Assembly: GCA_018402255.1 (NCBI GenBank)
Contig: JAGYIS010000005.1
Location: forward strand, 1-64,000
Direction: 5' to 3'
Length of the DNA: 64,000 bases
Source: Marinobacter sp.
GTDB taxonomy: Bacteria > Pseudomonadota > Gammaproteobacteria > Pseudomonadales > Oleiphilaceae
A program made the translations under genes and the position numbers. Under the pieces are notes generated by a model that worked only from the letters and a program-made list of their open reading frames with translations, searched no databases and was not told the DNA's origin. Below, piece by piece: positions 36,475-46,349 of the stretch (within the stretch, counting starts at the first letter, position 1; every line of letters begins with the position of its first letter).

Positions 36475-38010
36475 GTGAGCAACACTTATAATGATCTGAG
36501 TACAGCAAGACTGGTTGAAGTGGCACTGGCAAGGAACGAAGGGCAACTTGCGGCCAACGGCTCTCTGGTGGTCACCACCGGCGAACGCACCGGCCGGTCT
36601 CCTATGGACCGCTTTATCGTCGAAGAACCCAGCACCGCAGACGATATCCAGTGGGGCCCGATCAACCGCCCGTTTGACGCCGACAAGTTCGACGCACTCT
36701 GGGATCGAGTTGAAGCTTACATTGCTGAAAAAGACAGTTTTGTCTCCCAGGTTCACGTCGGCTCTGATCCCGAGCATTATCTGCCGGTCAAGATGACCAC
36801 CGAAACCGCCTGGCAGAACCTGTTCGGTCGCAATCTGTTTATTCGCCCCGACGCCTTTAATCCGGCCGACAAGCAAGAGTGGCAGATCCTCAATGCTGCC
36901 AACTTTGAATGCGTACCCGAGCGTGATGGCACTAATTCAAACGGCTGCGTGATCATCAACTTTGCCAAGCGCAAGGTGTTGCTGGCTGGCATGCACTATG
37001 CCGGCGAGATGAAAAAAGCCATGTTCTCTGTGCAGAACTTCCTGCTGCCCGAGAAAGACGTGCTGCCAATGCACTGCTCCGCCAACGTCAGCGAGAACGG
37101 TGAAACCTGCCTGTTCTTCGGCCTGTCTGGCACCGGTAAAACCACCCTGTCTGCTGATCCGCACCGCTTCCTGATCGGTGACGACGAGCATGGCTGGGGC
37201 CCTGGCACCGTGTTCAACATTGAAGGCGGCTGCTACGCCAAGTGCATCGACCTGAGCAAGAAGAACGAGCCGATCATCTGGGACGCCATCCGTTTTGGCG
37301 CCATCGTTGAAAACGTCATGATCGACCCGGAAAGCCGCGAGCCGGATTACACCGACGTGTCGCTGACGGAGAACTCACGTTGCGCCTACCCGCTGGAGCA
37401 CGTTGAAAAACGAGTTCTGGAAAACCGCGCCGGTGAGCCTTCTCACATCATCTTCCTGACTTGTGACATGACGGGTGTTCTGCCTCCGGTCTCGATCCTG
37501 AGCCGTGAAGCGGCCGCCTATCACTTCCTGAGTGGTTACACGGCACTGGTCGGTTCTACCGAGATGGGCTCTTCGTCCAAACTGAAGTCGACCTTCTCCA
37601 CCTGTTTCGGTGCGCCTTTCTTCCCGCGTCCGGCTGGCGTGTACGCCGAGCTGCTGATGAAGCGCATTGATGAGTTCGGCAGCAAGGTATTCCTGGTCAA
37701 CACTGGCTGGACCGGCGGTCCTTACGGTGAAGGTCAGCGTTTCAGTATCCCGACCACCCGCGCCATCATTGCCGCCATTCAGAACGGCGATCTGGACGAT
37801 GTGGACACCGAGCACCTCGACGCGCTGAATCTGAACGTGCCCAAGCACATTCCAGGCGTCGACAACGAGTTGCTGAATCCTCGCAATACCTGGACCAGCC
37901 CGGAGTACTACGACGGTAAGGCCGCCGAACTGATCACTCAGTTCGTAGAGAACTTCAAGAAGTTCGATGTAGCGGATGCCATCGTCGACGCCGGCCCGAA
38001 ACTCCTCTGA
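36475..38010 (+). CDS. pckA: Phosphoenolpyruvate carboxykinase (ATP)
   Basis: Converts oxaloacetate and ATP to phosphoenolpyruvate, the entry step of gluconeogenesis. The 511-residue protein starts at GTG 36475 with GAGG five bases before. It carries the PEPCK P-loop [11 protein letters not shown], the metal site [10 protein letters not shown], and [12 protein letters not shown] near the N-terminus. A bidirectional terminator follows. Confidence 0.97.
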   Translation: MSNTYNDLSTARLVEVALARNEGQLAANGSLVVTTGERTGRSPMDRFIVEEPSTADDIQWGPINRPFDADKFDALWDRVEAYIAEKDSFVSQVHVGSDPEHYLPVKMTTETAWQNLFGRNLFIRPDAFNPADKQEWQILNAANFECVPERDGTNSNGCVIINFAKRKVLLAGMHYAGEMKKAMFSVQNFLLPEKDVLPMHCSANVSENGETCLFFGLSGTGKTTLSADPHRFLIGDDEHGWGPGTVFNIEGGCYAKCIDLSKKNEPIIWDAIRFGAIVENVMIDPESREPDYTDVSLTENSRCAYPLEHVEKRVLENRAGEPSHIIFLTCDMTGVLPPVSILSREAAAYHFLSGYTALVGSTEMGSSSKLKSTFSTCFGAPFFPRPAGVYAELLMKRIDEFGSKVFLVNTGWTGGPYGEGQRFSIPTTRAIIAAIQNGDLDDVDTEHLDALNLNVPKHIPGVDNELLNPRNTWTSPEYYDGKAAELITQFVENFKKFDVADAIVDAGPKLL

Positions 38011-38020
38011 GTTTCCCCGG

Positions 38021-38062
38021 CACAAAAAAAGCGCCCTGCGAAAGCACGGCGCTTTTTTTGTG
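38021..38062. terminator. Bidirectional terminator between pckA and the TRAP permease gene
   Basis: A perfect 15-bp stem pairs 38021-38035 with 38048-38062, including a run of seven A residues on the left and seven T residues on the right. It serves both convergent genes. Confidence 0.9.
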
Positions 38063-38079
38063 ACCACCATCAGCCCGTA

Positions 38080-39723
38080 TCAGGTGGCGTAGAACAATAG
38101 CGGTACAAAGGCCACCAGCAGCAACGAAATGCCCATGGCAATCAACGGCATGATAATCCGCTCATAACGCTGGTAAAAGGTACCGCCCTCCTGTTGCGCA
38201 GCCAATACCTCTGCCTCACCCACCACTTGCCGGGTCAGCAGATGATTCAGCGCCACCGGCGGGCTCAGGTAACCCAGTTCGAACGCCACCAGGGTCACCA
38301 TCCAGAAATGGATCGGGTGAATGCCACTGGCATAGGCGATGGTCGCCACTGTTGCAGTCACCAGTATGACGGCACCGAAGGCGTCCATAATCATGCCGAG
38401 AATCACCAGAATCACCACCATCAACAGCATTGCTGACCAGGCACTGTCGAATGCCTGGGGAAAGGCTTCCATGATGTGAGAGCGCTCAATCACCCCACCG
38501 ATACTGACGGACAGACCCAGCAACAACAACAGTGCGCCGATTTCGGCGGTGGTGTCGTTGGTCGCATTGCGCACGCTGCCCTCAAGGCCCTGATGGGGCA
38601 CCTCGCCGGAGGTCCGGGCCTTGCGTCTTTTCAGACTGAAATGCTCGTACACCAGGATAGACAGCATAATCACCGGCAGCAGTCGCGGCGCGGAGAACTC
38701 ATCCATGGTCACGTCCAGCGCAAACCGATAGAGCAGCACCACACCCACCATCACCAGGGCATAAGGCAACAGCGGCCGCAGTGCCTTAAGTGATGCCGGT
38801 AAAGCCTGCGCCGTCGGCGCCAGATCAAACTTACCCTGGCGATTGACCGTCATGGCAACCAGACCAAACATCGTCGCCGTCAGGATGAATACCCAGATGC
38901 CCCAACCGAACAGCTCGTCGGTGGTGACTTCACGGTTCAGGTAAGCAATCACCACCACCAGCAGGCAGGGTCGCAACACCACCCCCAGGGAACCTGACAT
39001 GGCGGTTGCCGCCAACGCCAGGTGACGGCGGGCACCCGCAGCACGCAGTTCGCTGTAGATAACCGCACCCGCGGCAATCACAAAAATCCCTGAGGCACCG
39101 GTGTAAGCCGTTGGCACCGCAGCCACCAACACCGCCACCACCGCCAGCATCTCGGGCGGCATCCGCCAGGGCCTGAACACATTGAACACCAGCGTTGCCA
39201 GGCGCGTTTGCTTGAGCATCATGCCAACCCAGACATAGAGCCCGACATTGAGGAACATATCGGACAGCTCCATCATCTTGCCAAGATAGATACCGATGCC
39301 TGAGGAGTGACCGATCAATCCAAAATAGGTCCCGGATATCAGGCACATGACGGTGTACAAAGGCACCGCCAGAAAGGCTTGCCCCAAACGCCCGCCGGGA
39401 GCGAGATTGCCCGGCACACGGAACAGCCGGTAAAGACTGGCGAGCGTGAGGCAGGCGAAACCGACAATCCAGAAGTTATGAAGCAACAACTCTTCGGCCG
39501 AAATCGCGGTGCTGCTGCCCAGGCTCGATTGCCGGAAAACAGCACTCGACCCCAGCAGCATTGCGTTGGCTATGGTTTGTAGGGTGTAAGAAACGGTGTA
39601 ATCAAGTCGGGTTTCCATCGCCCGCATGGCGATGTGGTGGCGGGTCAACGTTGCGGTAACAGCGCACAACATCACCAGTATGACCAGAATGTAGCGCTGT
39701 GCGGAAAGCCCAAAGGCAATCAT
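38080..39723 (-). CDS. TRAP-type transporter large permease (DctM-like)
   Basis: Many hydrophobic helices run through the whole protein. The DctM-type C-terminus has IMDAFGAVILVTATVATIAYASGI and ELGYLSPPVALNHLLTRQ. I place the start at ATG 39723 (547 aa), while GTG 39744 is equally allowed. Neither has a good ribosome site, and the upstream gene ends at 39759. A C4-dicarboxylate-type or other organic-acid substrate is only inferred. The solute-binding-like protein at 41814-42833 may be its partner. No standard small DctQ subunit was found. Confidence 0.8.
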   Translation of the reverse strand: MIAFGLSAQRYILVILVMLCAVTATLTRHHIAMRAMETRLDYTVSYTLQTIANAMLLGSSAVFRQSSLGSSTAISAEELLLHNFWIVGFACLTLASLYRLFRVPGNLAPGGRLGQAFLAVPLYTVMCLISGTYFGLIGHSSGIGIYLGKMMELSDMFLNVGLYVWVGMMLKQTRLATLVFNVFRPWRMPPEMLAVVAVLVAAVPTAYTGASGIFVIAAGAVIYSELRAAGARRHLALAATAMSGSLGVVLRPCLLVVVIAYLNREVTTDELFGWGIWVFILTATMFGLVAMTVNRQGKFDLAPTAQALPASLKALRPLLPYALVMVGVVLLYRFALDVTMDEFSAPRLLPVIMLSILVYEHFSLKRRKARTSGEVPHQGLEGSVRNATNDTTAEIGALLLLLGLSVSIGGVIERSHIMEAFPQAFDSAWSAMLLMVVILVILGMIMDAFGAVILVTATVATIAYASGIHPIHFWMVTLVAFELGYLSPPVALNHLLTRQVVGEAEVLAAQQEGGTFYQRYERIIMPLIAMGISLLLVAFVPLLFYAT

Positions 39724-39758
39724 GTCGGCGACAAACAACTCCACTGCGCGATAGGCTT

Positions 39759-40145
39759 TTACCCCGGCGTCAGCTGGTCCTGCGACAGGGCAAAGTTGGC
39801 GTGGTCCGACTGGCACTCCCGCACCGAGCGTTCGATGGCGCGCCGGACGTCCTCGGGATCTTTGTCATGAGCGCCCAGCAGCGCCGCCATGGGATCATCC
39901 GCAGGTGGTGCCTTGGCAAGCTCCTCTGCAACCGCCGCATCAATATCCCGGTTCGGATTGCACTCCGGCTGAGCCATATCCATGCGCAGCTTGTAATAGC
40001 CACTCCACAGCTGTTCACCGCCGCGCAGCATCTGGTTATGAATGTCACTGCTGGTGGAAAACAACACCACCGCCAGTAACAAAAGACAGGCCGGCAAGGA
40101 AGAAAGCCATTCCAGCCCGGTACGTTGAAAGCCACCCTTTGTCAT
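39759..40145 (-). CDS. Small single-span membrane protein of unknown function
   Basis: The 128-residue protein has one hydrophobic segment (about 14-31, LSSLPACLLLLAVVLFST) and a soluble, acidic C-terminal part with two cysteines. It is not a four-helix DctQ subunit, although its place ahead of the TRAP permease would suit one. It lies 26 bases after the lipoprotein gene and 15 bases (or more) before the permease, in one leftward unit. I recognise no family. Confidence 0.7.
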   Translation of the reverse strand: MTKGGFQRTGLEWLSSLPACLLLLAVVLFSTSSDIHNQMLRGGEQLWSGYYKLRMDMAQPECNPNRDIDAAVAEELAKAPPADDPMAALLGAHDKDPEDVRRAIERSVRECQSDHANFALSQDQLTPG

Positions 40146-40171
40146 AACAACCTACTCTGAGATTCCGTGAG

Positions 40172-41214
40172 TTACAGCAGATCGTCCAGATCCATGGTTT
40201 CTACCGGCGCGCGTTCGTCGTCCCAGAAGCTACCAAACTGACCCATCGGGGTTCGGGAACCGGTGTTCTCAACCCACAAACGATCAGAAATGCCCACCAG
40301 CATGTTGCTGGCCATAGCATCAACAAAACGCCAGTCTTCACTCGGCTCGTCATTGTCCAGTGAATCGGCATGGTCACGGATAATCGACTTCACCAGTGCG
40401 TCATCATTTTTGTTGACCGCCGCGAGGGCGTGAAAAACGTGGCCAAGCCGAACACCGGCGGCGGCTCCTGATCGCCGGCAATAGCCAGGCGCTCAAAGGC
40501 GTCCTCGCCCTCCGGCATAGTGCCGGGAATCATTGCCCACACGGTCGCCCGCAGGCCCATCGGCGCGCCCCACCATTTCTTGTTGTCCAGGCACTGGGTA
40601 GCCCGACCCACTACAGATCCGGTATTAAAAGGAACACCAATGGATGAGGACGACTGAATCTGCGCGTTCAGGGCCTGCATACCGGATAACAGTCCGGCCA
40701 GATAGATGAACTCGTCCATCTCGTCTTTGAATTTGGGGCACTCGCTGGCATCCGGATCGCCGTAGTGCGCGTTATGGTGCTGCCAACCCTTGAGGTAACG
40801 CTGCGCCGCCAGGGCATGCGCACGCTTCTGCCGGATCAGTGCATCCTGGGCCTCACCGGCATTCATGGAATGCATGGCCCGTGACGCGGTCAGACCGTGT
40901 TCCCGCGCCTGCTCTTCGGCACAACTTCCCGAGGAGAGGTACAGCATCACAGCAAGCTGATCCGGCTCACTGGTCACCCGGCCAAAGGACATCAGCAGGG
41001 GTGCCGTAGCCTCGCTCATGGAACAACCCATCGCGAGATCGTCAGATTCCATCAGGTAGGGTACGGTGTGATTCCGGGAAAACCCTTGCATCACATCACC
41101 GGTGGTTTTGTAGATCATGTGATTAACGGCACCACAGCCGCTTAACAAAACGCCGGCGCCAGCGGCAACTAACAGACCACGAAGCCGGGATGAGGTTTTC
41201 CGGAAGTCATTCAT
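40172..41214 (-). pseudogene. Lipoprotein of unknown function, broken by a 1-base frameshift
   Basis: The N-terminal part (41214-40390) has a lipoprotein signal with lipobox LLSGC (Cys27) and a helical Cys-containing domain. After LATFF it runs out of frame in a poor 13-residue tail. The other frame continues smoothly as HALAAVNKNDDALVK and joins the separate frame 40393-40172 (SIIRDHADSLDNDEP onward). One more T in the minus-strand T5 run (plus strand A5, 40433-40437) would restore a 347-residue protein. The product is probably an outer-membrane or periplasmic lipoprotein linked to the TRAP group. The function is unknown to me. Confidence 0.75.
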
Positions 41215-41389
41215 AACGTCAACAACCTTTTATTTTTGTGTTATTCAAAAATGCTCAGGCTCTTTGATTGGCGAATCGCCATTTGTTACATCCTGTAACC
41301 AGCGCCGCATTATCGCCAAGTCTGGCCCCGGTTAATGAGACAAACCCCGCAAATGACGCCACTGCGCACATATCGTTACCGATCAGAGT

Positions 41390-41418
41390 TTGCACATTCG
41401 GGCCAAAGCCACTATAGA
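41390..41418 (+). promoter_or_regulatory. Likely sigma-70 promoter of the HU gene
   Basis: TTGCAC (41390-41395) and TATAGA (41413-41418) are separated by exactly 17 bases. The HU start follows 70 bases downstream. Confidence 0.6.
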
Positions 41419-41488
41419 TTGCATCAACCGTGAGCCAGCGCTTGCGGTCAATGACAACAATCAGAACGAAAACAAACAGGAGTATTCA

Positions 41489-41761
41489 ATGCGTAAACCA
41501 GAGCTTGCTGCGGCCATCGCCGACAAAACCGGCCTGACCCGAGACAAAGCCAGTGAAGTGATCAGCGCCATTACCGACCAGATATCCGCAGCCGCTGCCC
41601 GGGGTGAAGACACCACGCTTATTGGTTTTGGTACCTTCAGTGTTCGAGCCCGGGAAGCCCGCTCCGGTCGTAACCCGCAGACTGGCGCCACCATTCAGAT
41701 TCCTGCCAGCAAAACCGTTGGTTTCAAAGCCGGCAAGACACTCAAAGACGCCATTCGCTGA
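41489..41761 (+). CDS. hupB: HU-family nucleoid DNA-binding protein
   Basis: Histone-like protein that bends DNA and shapes the nucleoid. The 90-residue protein starts at ATG 41489 after AGGAG. It shows MRKPELAAAIADKTGLTRDKA, GFGTFSVRAREARSGRNPQTG and the closing KTVGFKAGKTLKDAI. The HU-beta label is a best guess, since HU and IHF subunits are close. It is a single gene between two minus-strand genes of a transport group, with its own promoter. Confidence 0.93.
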   Translation: MRKPELAAAIADKTGLTRDKASEVISAITDQISAAAARGEDTTLIGFGTFSVRAREARSGRNPQTGATIQIPASKTVGFKAGKTLKDAIR

Positions 41762-41773
41762 TCAGTTCAGCCA

Positions 41774-41805
41774 CCGGGCGGCGGGCTGCTTCGCCTGCCA
41801 CCCGG
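41774..41805. terminator. Hairpin between HU and the solute-binding protein gene
   Basis: A 13-base stem with one mismatch and one G-T pair (41774-41786 with 41793-41805) lies between the convergent stops. No T-run follows on either side, so terminator function is tentative. Confidence 0.45.
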
Positions 41806-41813
41806 AGCCTGGT

Positions 41814-42833
41814 TCAGGATGCACATTCCGAACGGGCCCCATCGACCCGACAGCGAATCGCCCGCATCAGCTTGATTGCACGCTCATCGAACACGCCATC
41901 TTCCAATAACGACAACCTGACCTGGCGCAGCATCCGGTCATACTCCGCCACGTCTTCCTGGGGCGGATTCATCCACACATGCTCTGGAATGCCCTGTTCA
42001 GCCTCAGCAATGATGTCGTAAGCCTGATCAATGCGCTTGATGGATTCGTCACGGACCATCTGGCCGGCATCATCGGGAAAACGGTCACGGTGGATAATCA
42101 CCTGGAAATTCATGTAGGCCAGCGCATACTTGAACACGCCACCATTGTTACTCACGCCCTTGTAGAGCTCGAGCGGCTGATACGCCACAGCAGGTGCGTA
42201 GGCGAGATCAACGCTGCCATTGTTGAACTTGCCGGCGAAATTTGCGGAATTGGAGCCAACCACCGAAGCACCCACGTGCCGAACCAGGCGAACCGACGCG
42301 TTGTCGTAATCCAGCGTGGCAATACGCTTACCCTGGAGCTTTTCAACAGAATCAATGCTGCGATCGCGGGTATGCAGGTAGATGGCACCCGCCGGGAAGA
42401 CACCGGCCACTTCATATGGACCCTCAATCAGAAACTGCCTGGCCTGAGGCTGGCTCAGGGTGTTGTACAGCAGCCGCATTTCTTGCTCACCGGGGACCGC
42501 ACCCATGGCTTCCAGACTGCCCGTGAACTTGTTGAATTCGCGGGCTCGGGTACCGGTCAACAACACCGCATCGCATTGTCCGGCCTTGAAATCTTCGGCG
42601 GCCACCTTCTCATCGGTGTAGGCACGCAGGTTAAGCCTGATGCCTCTCTGCATGGCGACCGGCTGGAACTCACGGGTGATGGCAAACAGGGGGCCGTTAG
42701 CACCGACCGGGTCGAACACACAGAAACTGCGATCAAGAATATCGGTTTCGGCTTGCACCAGTGACGGGGCAACCATGCTGGCGCACAGTGCGGCCGCGAC
42801 GGCAAACCGGCGGGGAAAGCTGAGTGATTTCAC
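41814..42833 (-). CDS. Putative periplasmic solute-binding protein
   Basis: The 339-residue precursor starts at GTG 42833 (AGGAG upstream) and has a clear signal peptide ending LVQAETD. The mature protein has a two-lobed binding-protein pattern: FCVFDPVGANGPLFAITREF, a DAVLLTGTRAREF segment, and GKRIATLDYDNASVRLVRH where lobe 2 begins. It looks like the TRAP-associated putative solute-binding family, and the TRAP permease is 2 kb away on the same strand. The substrate is unknown. It forms its own unit with HU between it and the permease group. Confidence 0.75.
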   Translation of the reverse strand: MKSLSFPRRFAVAAALCASMVAPSLVQAETDILDRSFCVFDPVGANGPLFAITREFQPVAMQRGIRLNLRAYTDEKVAAEDFKAGQCDAVLLTGTRAREFNKFTGSLEAMGAVPGEQEMRLLYNTLSQPQARQFLIEGPYEVAGVFPAGAIYLHTRDRSIDSVEKLQGKRIATLDYDNASVRLVRHVGASVVGSNSANFAGKFNNGSVDLAYAPAVAYQPLELYKGVSNNGGVFKYALAYMNFQVIIHRDRFPDDAGQMVRDESIKRIDQAYDIIAEAEQGIPEHVWMNPPQEDVAEYDRMLRQVRLSLLEDGVFDERAIKLMRAIRCRVDGARSECAS

Positions 42834-42999
42834 GGGATGACTCCTGATTTATTATTGTCGGATACCGGCATAACGGGCCACCGGCTTTGTCCGTCGTCCT
42901 TTAACTGACCATAAGCGGTCGTGCCATAGGATACGTTGGCTCAGGTGCCTCTCATCAAGGCTTTTTCAGCAATATCGGGGCAATCTGTGATGGTGTCGA

Positions 43000-43019
43000 C
43001 AGAGGTTAGCCAACCTCTG
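43000..43019. other. 8-bp perfect hairpin after pyrX
   Basis: The arms cagaggtt (43000-43007) and aacctctg (43012-43019) have a 4-base loop, 21 bases beyond the pyrX stop. No T-run follows on the minus strand. The rest of 42834-43040 shows no further feature I can support. Confidence 0.35.
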
Positions 43020-43040
43020 CCGCATTTTCAGGCAGGTGGA

Positions 43041-44345
43041 TTATTCCGTGTCAGACCAGGCGACCTGACCATTGACCAGTGTCAGCTTTACCCGACCCGG
43101 CAGTTCAACATTCATCAGTGGCGCGTGATGGCCGACCGACATCAGTGTTCTGGCCGAGGGTGCCCAGTGACCATCGGGATCGAAGATACAAAGATCGGCC
43201 GGAGCGCCCTCAGACAACACGGTTGTGCAGCCGAGCACTTTGGCGGGGCCGCCGGTCAGTGCTGCCAGCAGCCGGGGCAAGCTGAGTTCTTGTGCGGCGA
43301 CCAGTTTCAGGCCCAGCGACAGCACACTCTCAATGCTCGACAGACCCGGCTCTGTCGCCGGCAGTGGTGCCTGTTTGGCGGCGCTGTCGTGGGGCTGATG
43401 CTGGCTGACGATTGCGTCAATTACGCCGGATCGGACACCCGCCAGCAAGGCTTGGCGGTCGGCCTCCGAGCGCAACGGTGGGCGCACATGAAAGCGGCTG
43501 TCAAAGCCCGCCAGCGCAGCCTCAGTGAACGCCAGCTGATGCATCGCCACATCGGCAGTTACCTGGATGCCCCGGTTACGTGCATCCGCCAGCATCTCAA
43601 CGCTGCGAGCGCAGGAAATCTGGCTCAGGTGCAGACGAACGCCGGTTTCCTCGGCCAGCAGCAGCATTTCCATGACCGCGGCGGTCTCGGCCACTTCCGG
43701 AATACCCAGCAACCCCAGGCGCGTCGCTACCTGGCCGTCGTGGGCGTAGCCATCGGCGGCCAGTGACTGGTTTTCAGGACTGAACATCACGGTTAACCCA
43801 AAGGTCTGGGCGTAAGCCATGCAACGACGCAGAATCCGAGCGTTGCGAATACCCCGAGAGCCATTACCAACCGCGACGCAGCCGGCACTCTTCAAGCCCG
43901 CCATGTCACTCAGCATATCGCCCTCAAGGCCGCGGGTGATGGCACCGATTGGCAGCACCTTGACCACACCGCGTGACGCTGCGCCCTCGCGAATAAGATG
44001 AGTAACCGCTCCGGAGTCATTCACCGGCGAGGTTTCAGGACTGGCACAGACGGTGGTAAATCCACCATGGGCCGCAGCCCGGGTTTCGGTCGCGATGTTG
44101 CCTTTCTGACCATTGCCCGGCTCTCTAAGGTTACAGCACAGATCGATAAAGCCGGCCGACACCACACAACCGCTGGCATCGAACACGTCATCGGCATTCG
44201 CCGACAACGCAGCGGCTCCCAACACCGCCACTTTACCCTCGCGGATCAGTAGCCCGGGGTTGGGGAATGGCGCTGAACTGCCATCAAACAAGGTGCCCCC
44301 GGTGATTTTCAGGCTGGCGCTATGGTGTTGTTGGCTGGCATTCAT
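43041..44345 (-). CDS. pyrX: Non-catalytic dihydroorotase-like protein PyrX (pyrC')
   Basis: This 434-residue amidohydrolase-fold protein lacks the metal ligands of dihydroorotase. The usual D-x-H-x-H-x-R segment reads [10 protein letters not shown], with neither His, and the SDHAPH motif reads SQHQPHD, losing the catalytic Asp. It is therefore the inactive partner required for the PyrB dodecamer in pseudomonads. Its ATG overlaps the pyrB stop (ATGA), supporting fixed stoichiometry. A working PyrC must be encoded elsewhere. Confidence 0.9.
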   Translation of the reverse strand: MNASQQHHSASLKITGGTLFDGSSAPFPNPGLLIREGKVAVLGAAALSANADDVFDASGCVVSAGFIDLCCNLREPGNGQKGNIATETRAAAHGGFTTVCASPETSPVNDSGAVTHLIREGAASRGVVKVLPIGAITRGLEGDMLSDMAGLKSAGCVAVGNGSRGIRNARILRRCMAYAQTFGLTVMFSPENQSLAADGYAHDGQVATRLGLLGIPEVAETAAVMEMLLLAEETGVRLHLSQISCARSVEMLADARNRGIQVTADVAMHQLAFTEAALAGFDSRFHVRPPLRSEADRQALLAGVRSGVIDAIVSQHQPHDSAAKQAPLPATEPGLSSIESVLSLGLKLVAAQELSLPRLLAALTGGPAKVLGCTTVLSEGAPADLCIFDPDGHWAPSARTLMSVGHHAPLMNVELPGRVKLTLVNGQVAWSDTE

Positions 44346-45361
44346 GCCCGGATTCCCTCATTTTCAATCTGTTTCTGCTGGCGCTCCGCCATTTGTCCGC
44401 CCATGGCCATAGACATGACTGCCATCCGGATGGCGATGCCATTGGTGACCTGATTCAGAATCACCGACTGGGGGCCGTCGGCTACTGCCGATTCAATTTC
44501 TACGCCTCGGTTGATAGGCCCCGGGTGCATGACAATGCAATCTGGCCGAGCCAACGCCAGCTTGTCCTGGCTCAATCCGTACAACCGATAGAACTCACGT
44601 TCACTGGGCAGGAGCGCACCTTCCATACGTTCTTTCTGCAAGCGCAGCATGATCACCACATCGAGATCTTTCATGCCTTTGCTCATGTCGTATTCGACGG
44701 TACAGCCAAGATTTTCGACATCCCTCGGCAACAGCGTACCGGGCGCAATCACCCGCACCTCTTCAGCGCCGAGTTCATTCAACGCACGAATCTGGGAGCG
44801 GGCCACCCTGGAATGAAGTACATCGCCAACAATGGCGACTTTCAGTCCGTCAAAACGGCTCTTGTGCTGGCGAATCGTCAACATATCGAGCATGGCCTGG
44901 GTGGGATGGGCATGCCGTCCATCCCCGGCGTTGATAATGGCCACACCCGGGGTGACACTTTCGGCAATAAAGTGCGGCGCCCCGCTCTGGGAGTGCCGAA
45001 CCACGAACATATCGCTGGCCATGGCTTCCAGGTTGAGCAAAGTATCTGACAGGGATTCGCCTTTGGACGTGGCCGAAGTGTTGATGTCGAGATTCAATAC
45101 ATCTGCAGACAGGCGCTTAGCGGCAAGCTCAAACGTGCTGCGGGTTCGGGTACTGGACTCGAAAAACAGGTTGACCACGGTCCGGCCCCGCAACAGGGGG
45201 ACTTTTTTGATGCTGCGCTCACCCACTTCGATAAAGGAGTCCGCGGTATCCAGAATGTCGGTCAGGAGCTCACGGCCAAGGCCATCCAGCGTAAGAAAAT
45301 GCCGCAACTGACCATCCCGGGTCAGTTGCAAATGGTTCGGGGAAGGATCGGTCGCGGTCAT
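44342..45361 (-). CDS. pyrB: Aspartate carbamoyltransferase catalytic subunit
   Basis: Condenses carbamoyl phosphate and aspartate in pyrimidine synthesis. The 339-residue protein has the carbamoyl phosphate loop [13 protein letters not shown], the KGESLSDT segment and the [12 protein letters not shown] motif. The N-terminal extension of about 20 residues is typical of class A enzymes that assemble with PyrX. It is 27 bases after pyrR. Confidence 0.97.
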   Translation of the reverse strand: MTATDPSPNHLQLTRDGQLRHFLTLDGLGRELLTDILDTADSFIEVGERSIKKVPLLRGRTVVNLFFESSTRTRSTFELAAKRLSADVLNLDINTSATSKGESLSDTLLNLEAMASDMFVVRHSQSGAPHFIAESVTPGVAIINAGDGRHAHPTQAMLDMLTIRQHKSRFDGLKVAIVGDVLHSRVARSQIRALNELGAEEVRVIAPGTLLPRDVENLGCTVEYDMSKGMKDLDVVIMLRLQKERMEGALLPSEREFYRLYGLSQDKLALARPDCIVMHPGPINRGVEIESAVADGPQSVILNQVTNGIAIRMAVMSMAMGGQMAERQQKQIENEGIRA

Positions 45362-45388
45362 GGTTTGCCTGTCGTCAATGGGAAGGGT

Positions 45389-45898
45389 TTACTGCCCGGA
45401 TTCCTGAAGTTCAATGCTCAGCGGTTCGGGGCCACGCAGTTTGATTCGCTGATGAGCCTCCAGCGCCAGTGAGCTGCCAACCACGTCGGGCTGAATGGGC
45501 AGCTCCCGTGCCCCGAGATCAATCAGGGTGGCCAGCACAATACTGGCAGGACGGCCATAATCGAAGATTTCGTTCATCGCGGCCCGAATGGTGCGCCCGC
45601 TCATAATGACATCGTCGATCAGAATGATGTCCCGGCCTTCGGTATCGAACGGCAGGCTGGAAGGCATAACCTTCGGGTTCAGGCCAATGCGGCTGAAGTC
45701 GTCCCGGTAAAACGAAATATCCAGTTCACCGAAAGGCTCTGCAACACCCAGGCGCTTGCCGATCACATCGGCCAGCCAGACACCACCGGTGCGGATACCG
45801 ATCAGTACCGGGTCCTCAATGCCGCGTTCGGCCAGGATGCGACGCAACCCCTTTTCCAGTTCATCAAGCAACTGGTTGATATCAAACAATGCGGTCAT
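45389..45898 (-). CDS. pyrR: PyrR, bifunctional pyrimidine regulator/uracil phosphoribosyltransferase family
   Basis: The 169-residue protein has the PRPP-binding motif DIILIDDVIMSGRTIRAA and RTGGVWLA near the N-terminus. In pseudomonads PyrR modulates pyr gene expression. The RNA-attenuation role is established for Gram-positives and is not shown here. Only 19 bases separate it from ruvX, leaving no room for an attenuator in front of it. Confidence 0.93.
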   Translation of the reverse strand: MTALFDINQLLDELEKGLRRILAERGIEDPVLIGIRTGGVWLADVIGKRLGVAEPFGELDISFYRDDFSRIGLNPKVMPSSLPFDTEGRDIILIDDVIMSGRTIRAAMNEIFDYGRPASIVLATLIDLGARELPIQPDVVGSSLALEAHQRIKLRGPEPLSIELQESGQ

Positions 45899-45917
45899 CA
45901 GAACCTCATCCGTCAGG

Positions 45918-46349
45918 TCAGCCGGTTTGTTCCCGGCACCAGGTTTCCAGTATCAATACCGCCGCGCGATCGTCCACGCCATGACGGCCAAAATCCCGGC
46001 TACCACCGGCGGCCATCACATCACCTTTCGCTTCAAAGCTGGTCAGTCTTTCGTCGACCATCGCCACCGGCACATGATAACGACCATGCAAACGCTTGCC
46101 GAATTTACGAGCCCGGGCACACATGTCGTTTTCAGAATCGTCCATGTTCAGCGGCAACCCGACCAGCACGATATCCGGACGCCACTCCGCCAGAAGCGCC
46201 TCAATCGTGCTCCACTCAGGAATGCCGTCCCGGGCCGGGATCATCGCCAGTGGCTGCCCTGTGCCCAGCATTTCCTGGCCGGTGGCCACCCCAATACGCC
46301 GGGTACCATAGTCGAACGCCAGCACTCGACGACGGCCGGGCTCAGGCAT
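45918..46349 (-). CDS. ruvX: RuvX/YqgF, RNase H-like pre-16S rRNA nuclease
   Basis: Processes the 5' end of 16S rRNA by family; it was once called a putative Holliday junction resolvase. The 143-residue protein has LAFDYGTRRIGVA, the GLPLNMDDSEND segment, and DERLTSFEA with the conserved acidic residues. The C-terminal DDRAAVLILETWC is typical. The start overlaps the algH end by 8 bases. Confidence 0.95.
   Translation of the reverse strand: MPEPGRRRVLAFDYGTRRIGVATGQEMLGTGQPLAMIPARDGIPEWSTIEALLAEWRPDIVLVGLPLNMDDSENDMCARARKFGKRLHGRYHVPVAMVDERLTSFEAKGDVMAAGGSRDFGRHGVDDRAAVLILETWCREQTG

Noticed and set aside
39759..40145. Annotation as the TRAP small permease DctQ
   Set aside because: Only one membrane segment is visible, whereas DctQ proteins have four.
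43041..44345. Annotation as an active dihydroorotase PyrC
   Set aside because: The metal-binding histidines and the catalytic Asp are absent.
45899..45917. PyrR-dependent attenuator before pyrR
   Set aside because: Only 19 bases separate ruvX and pyrR, and no hairpin with a T-run is present.
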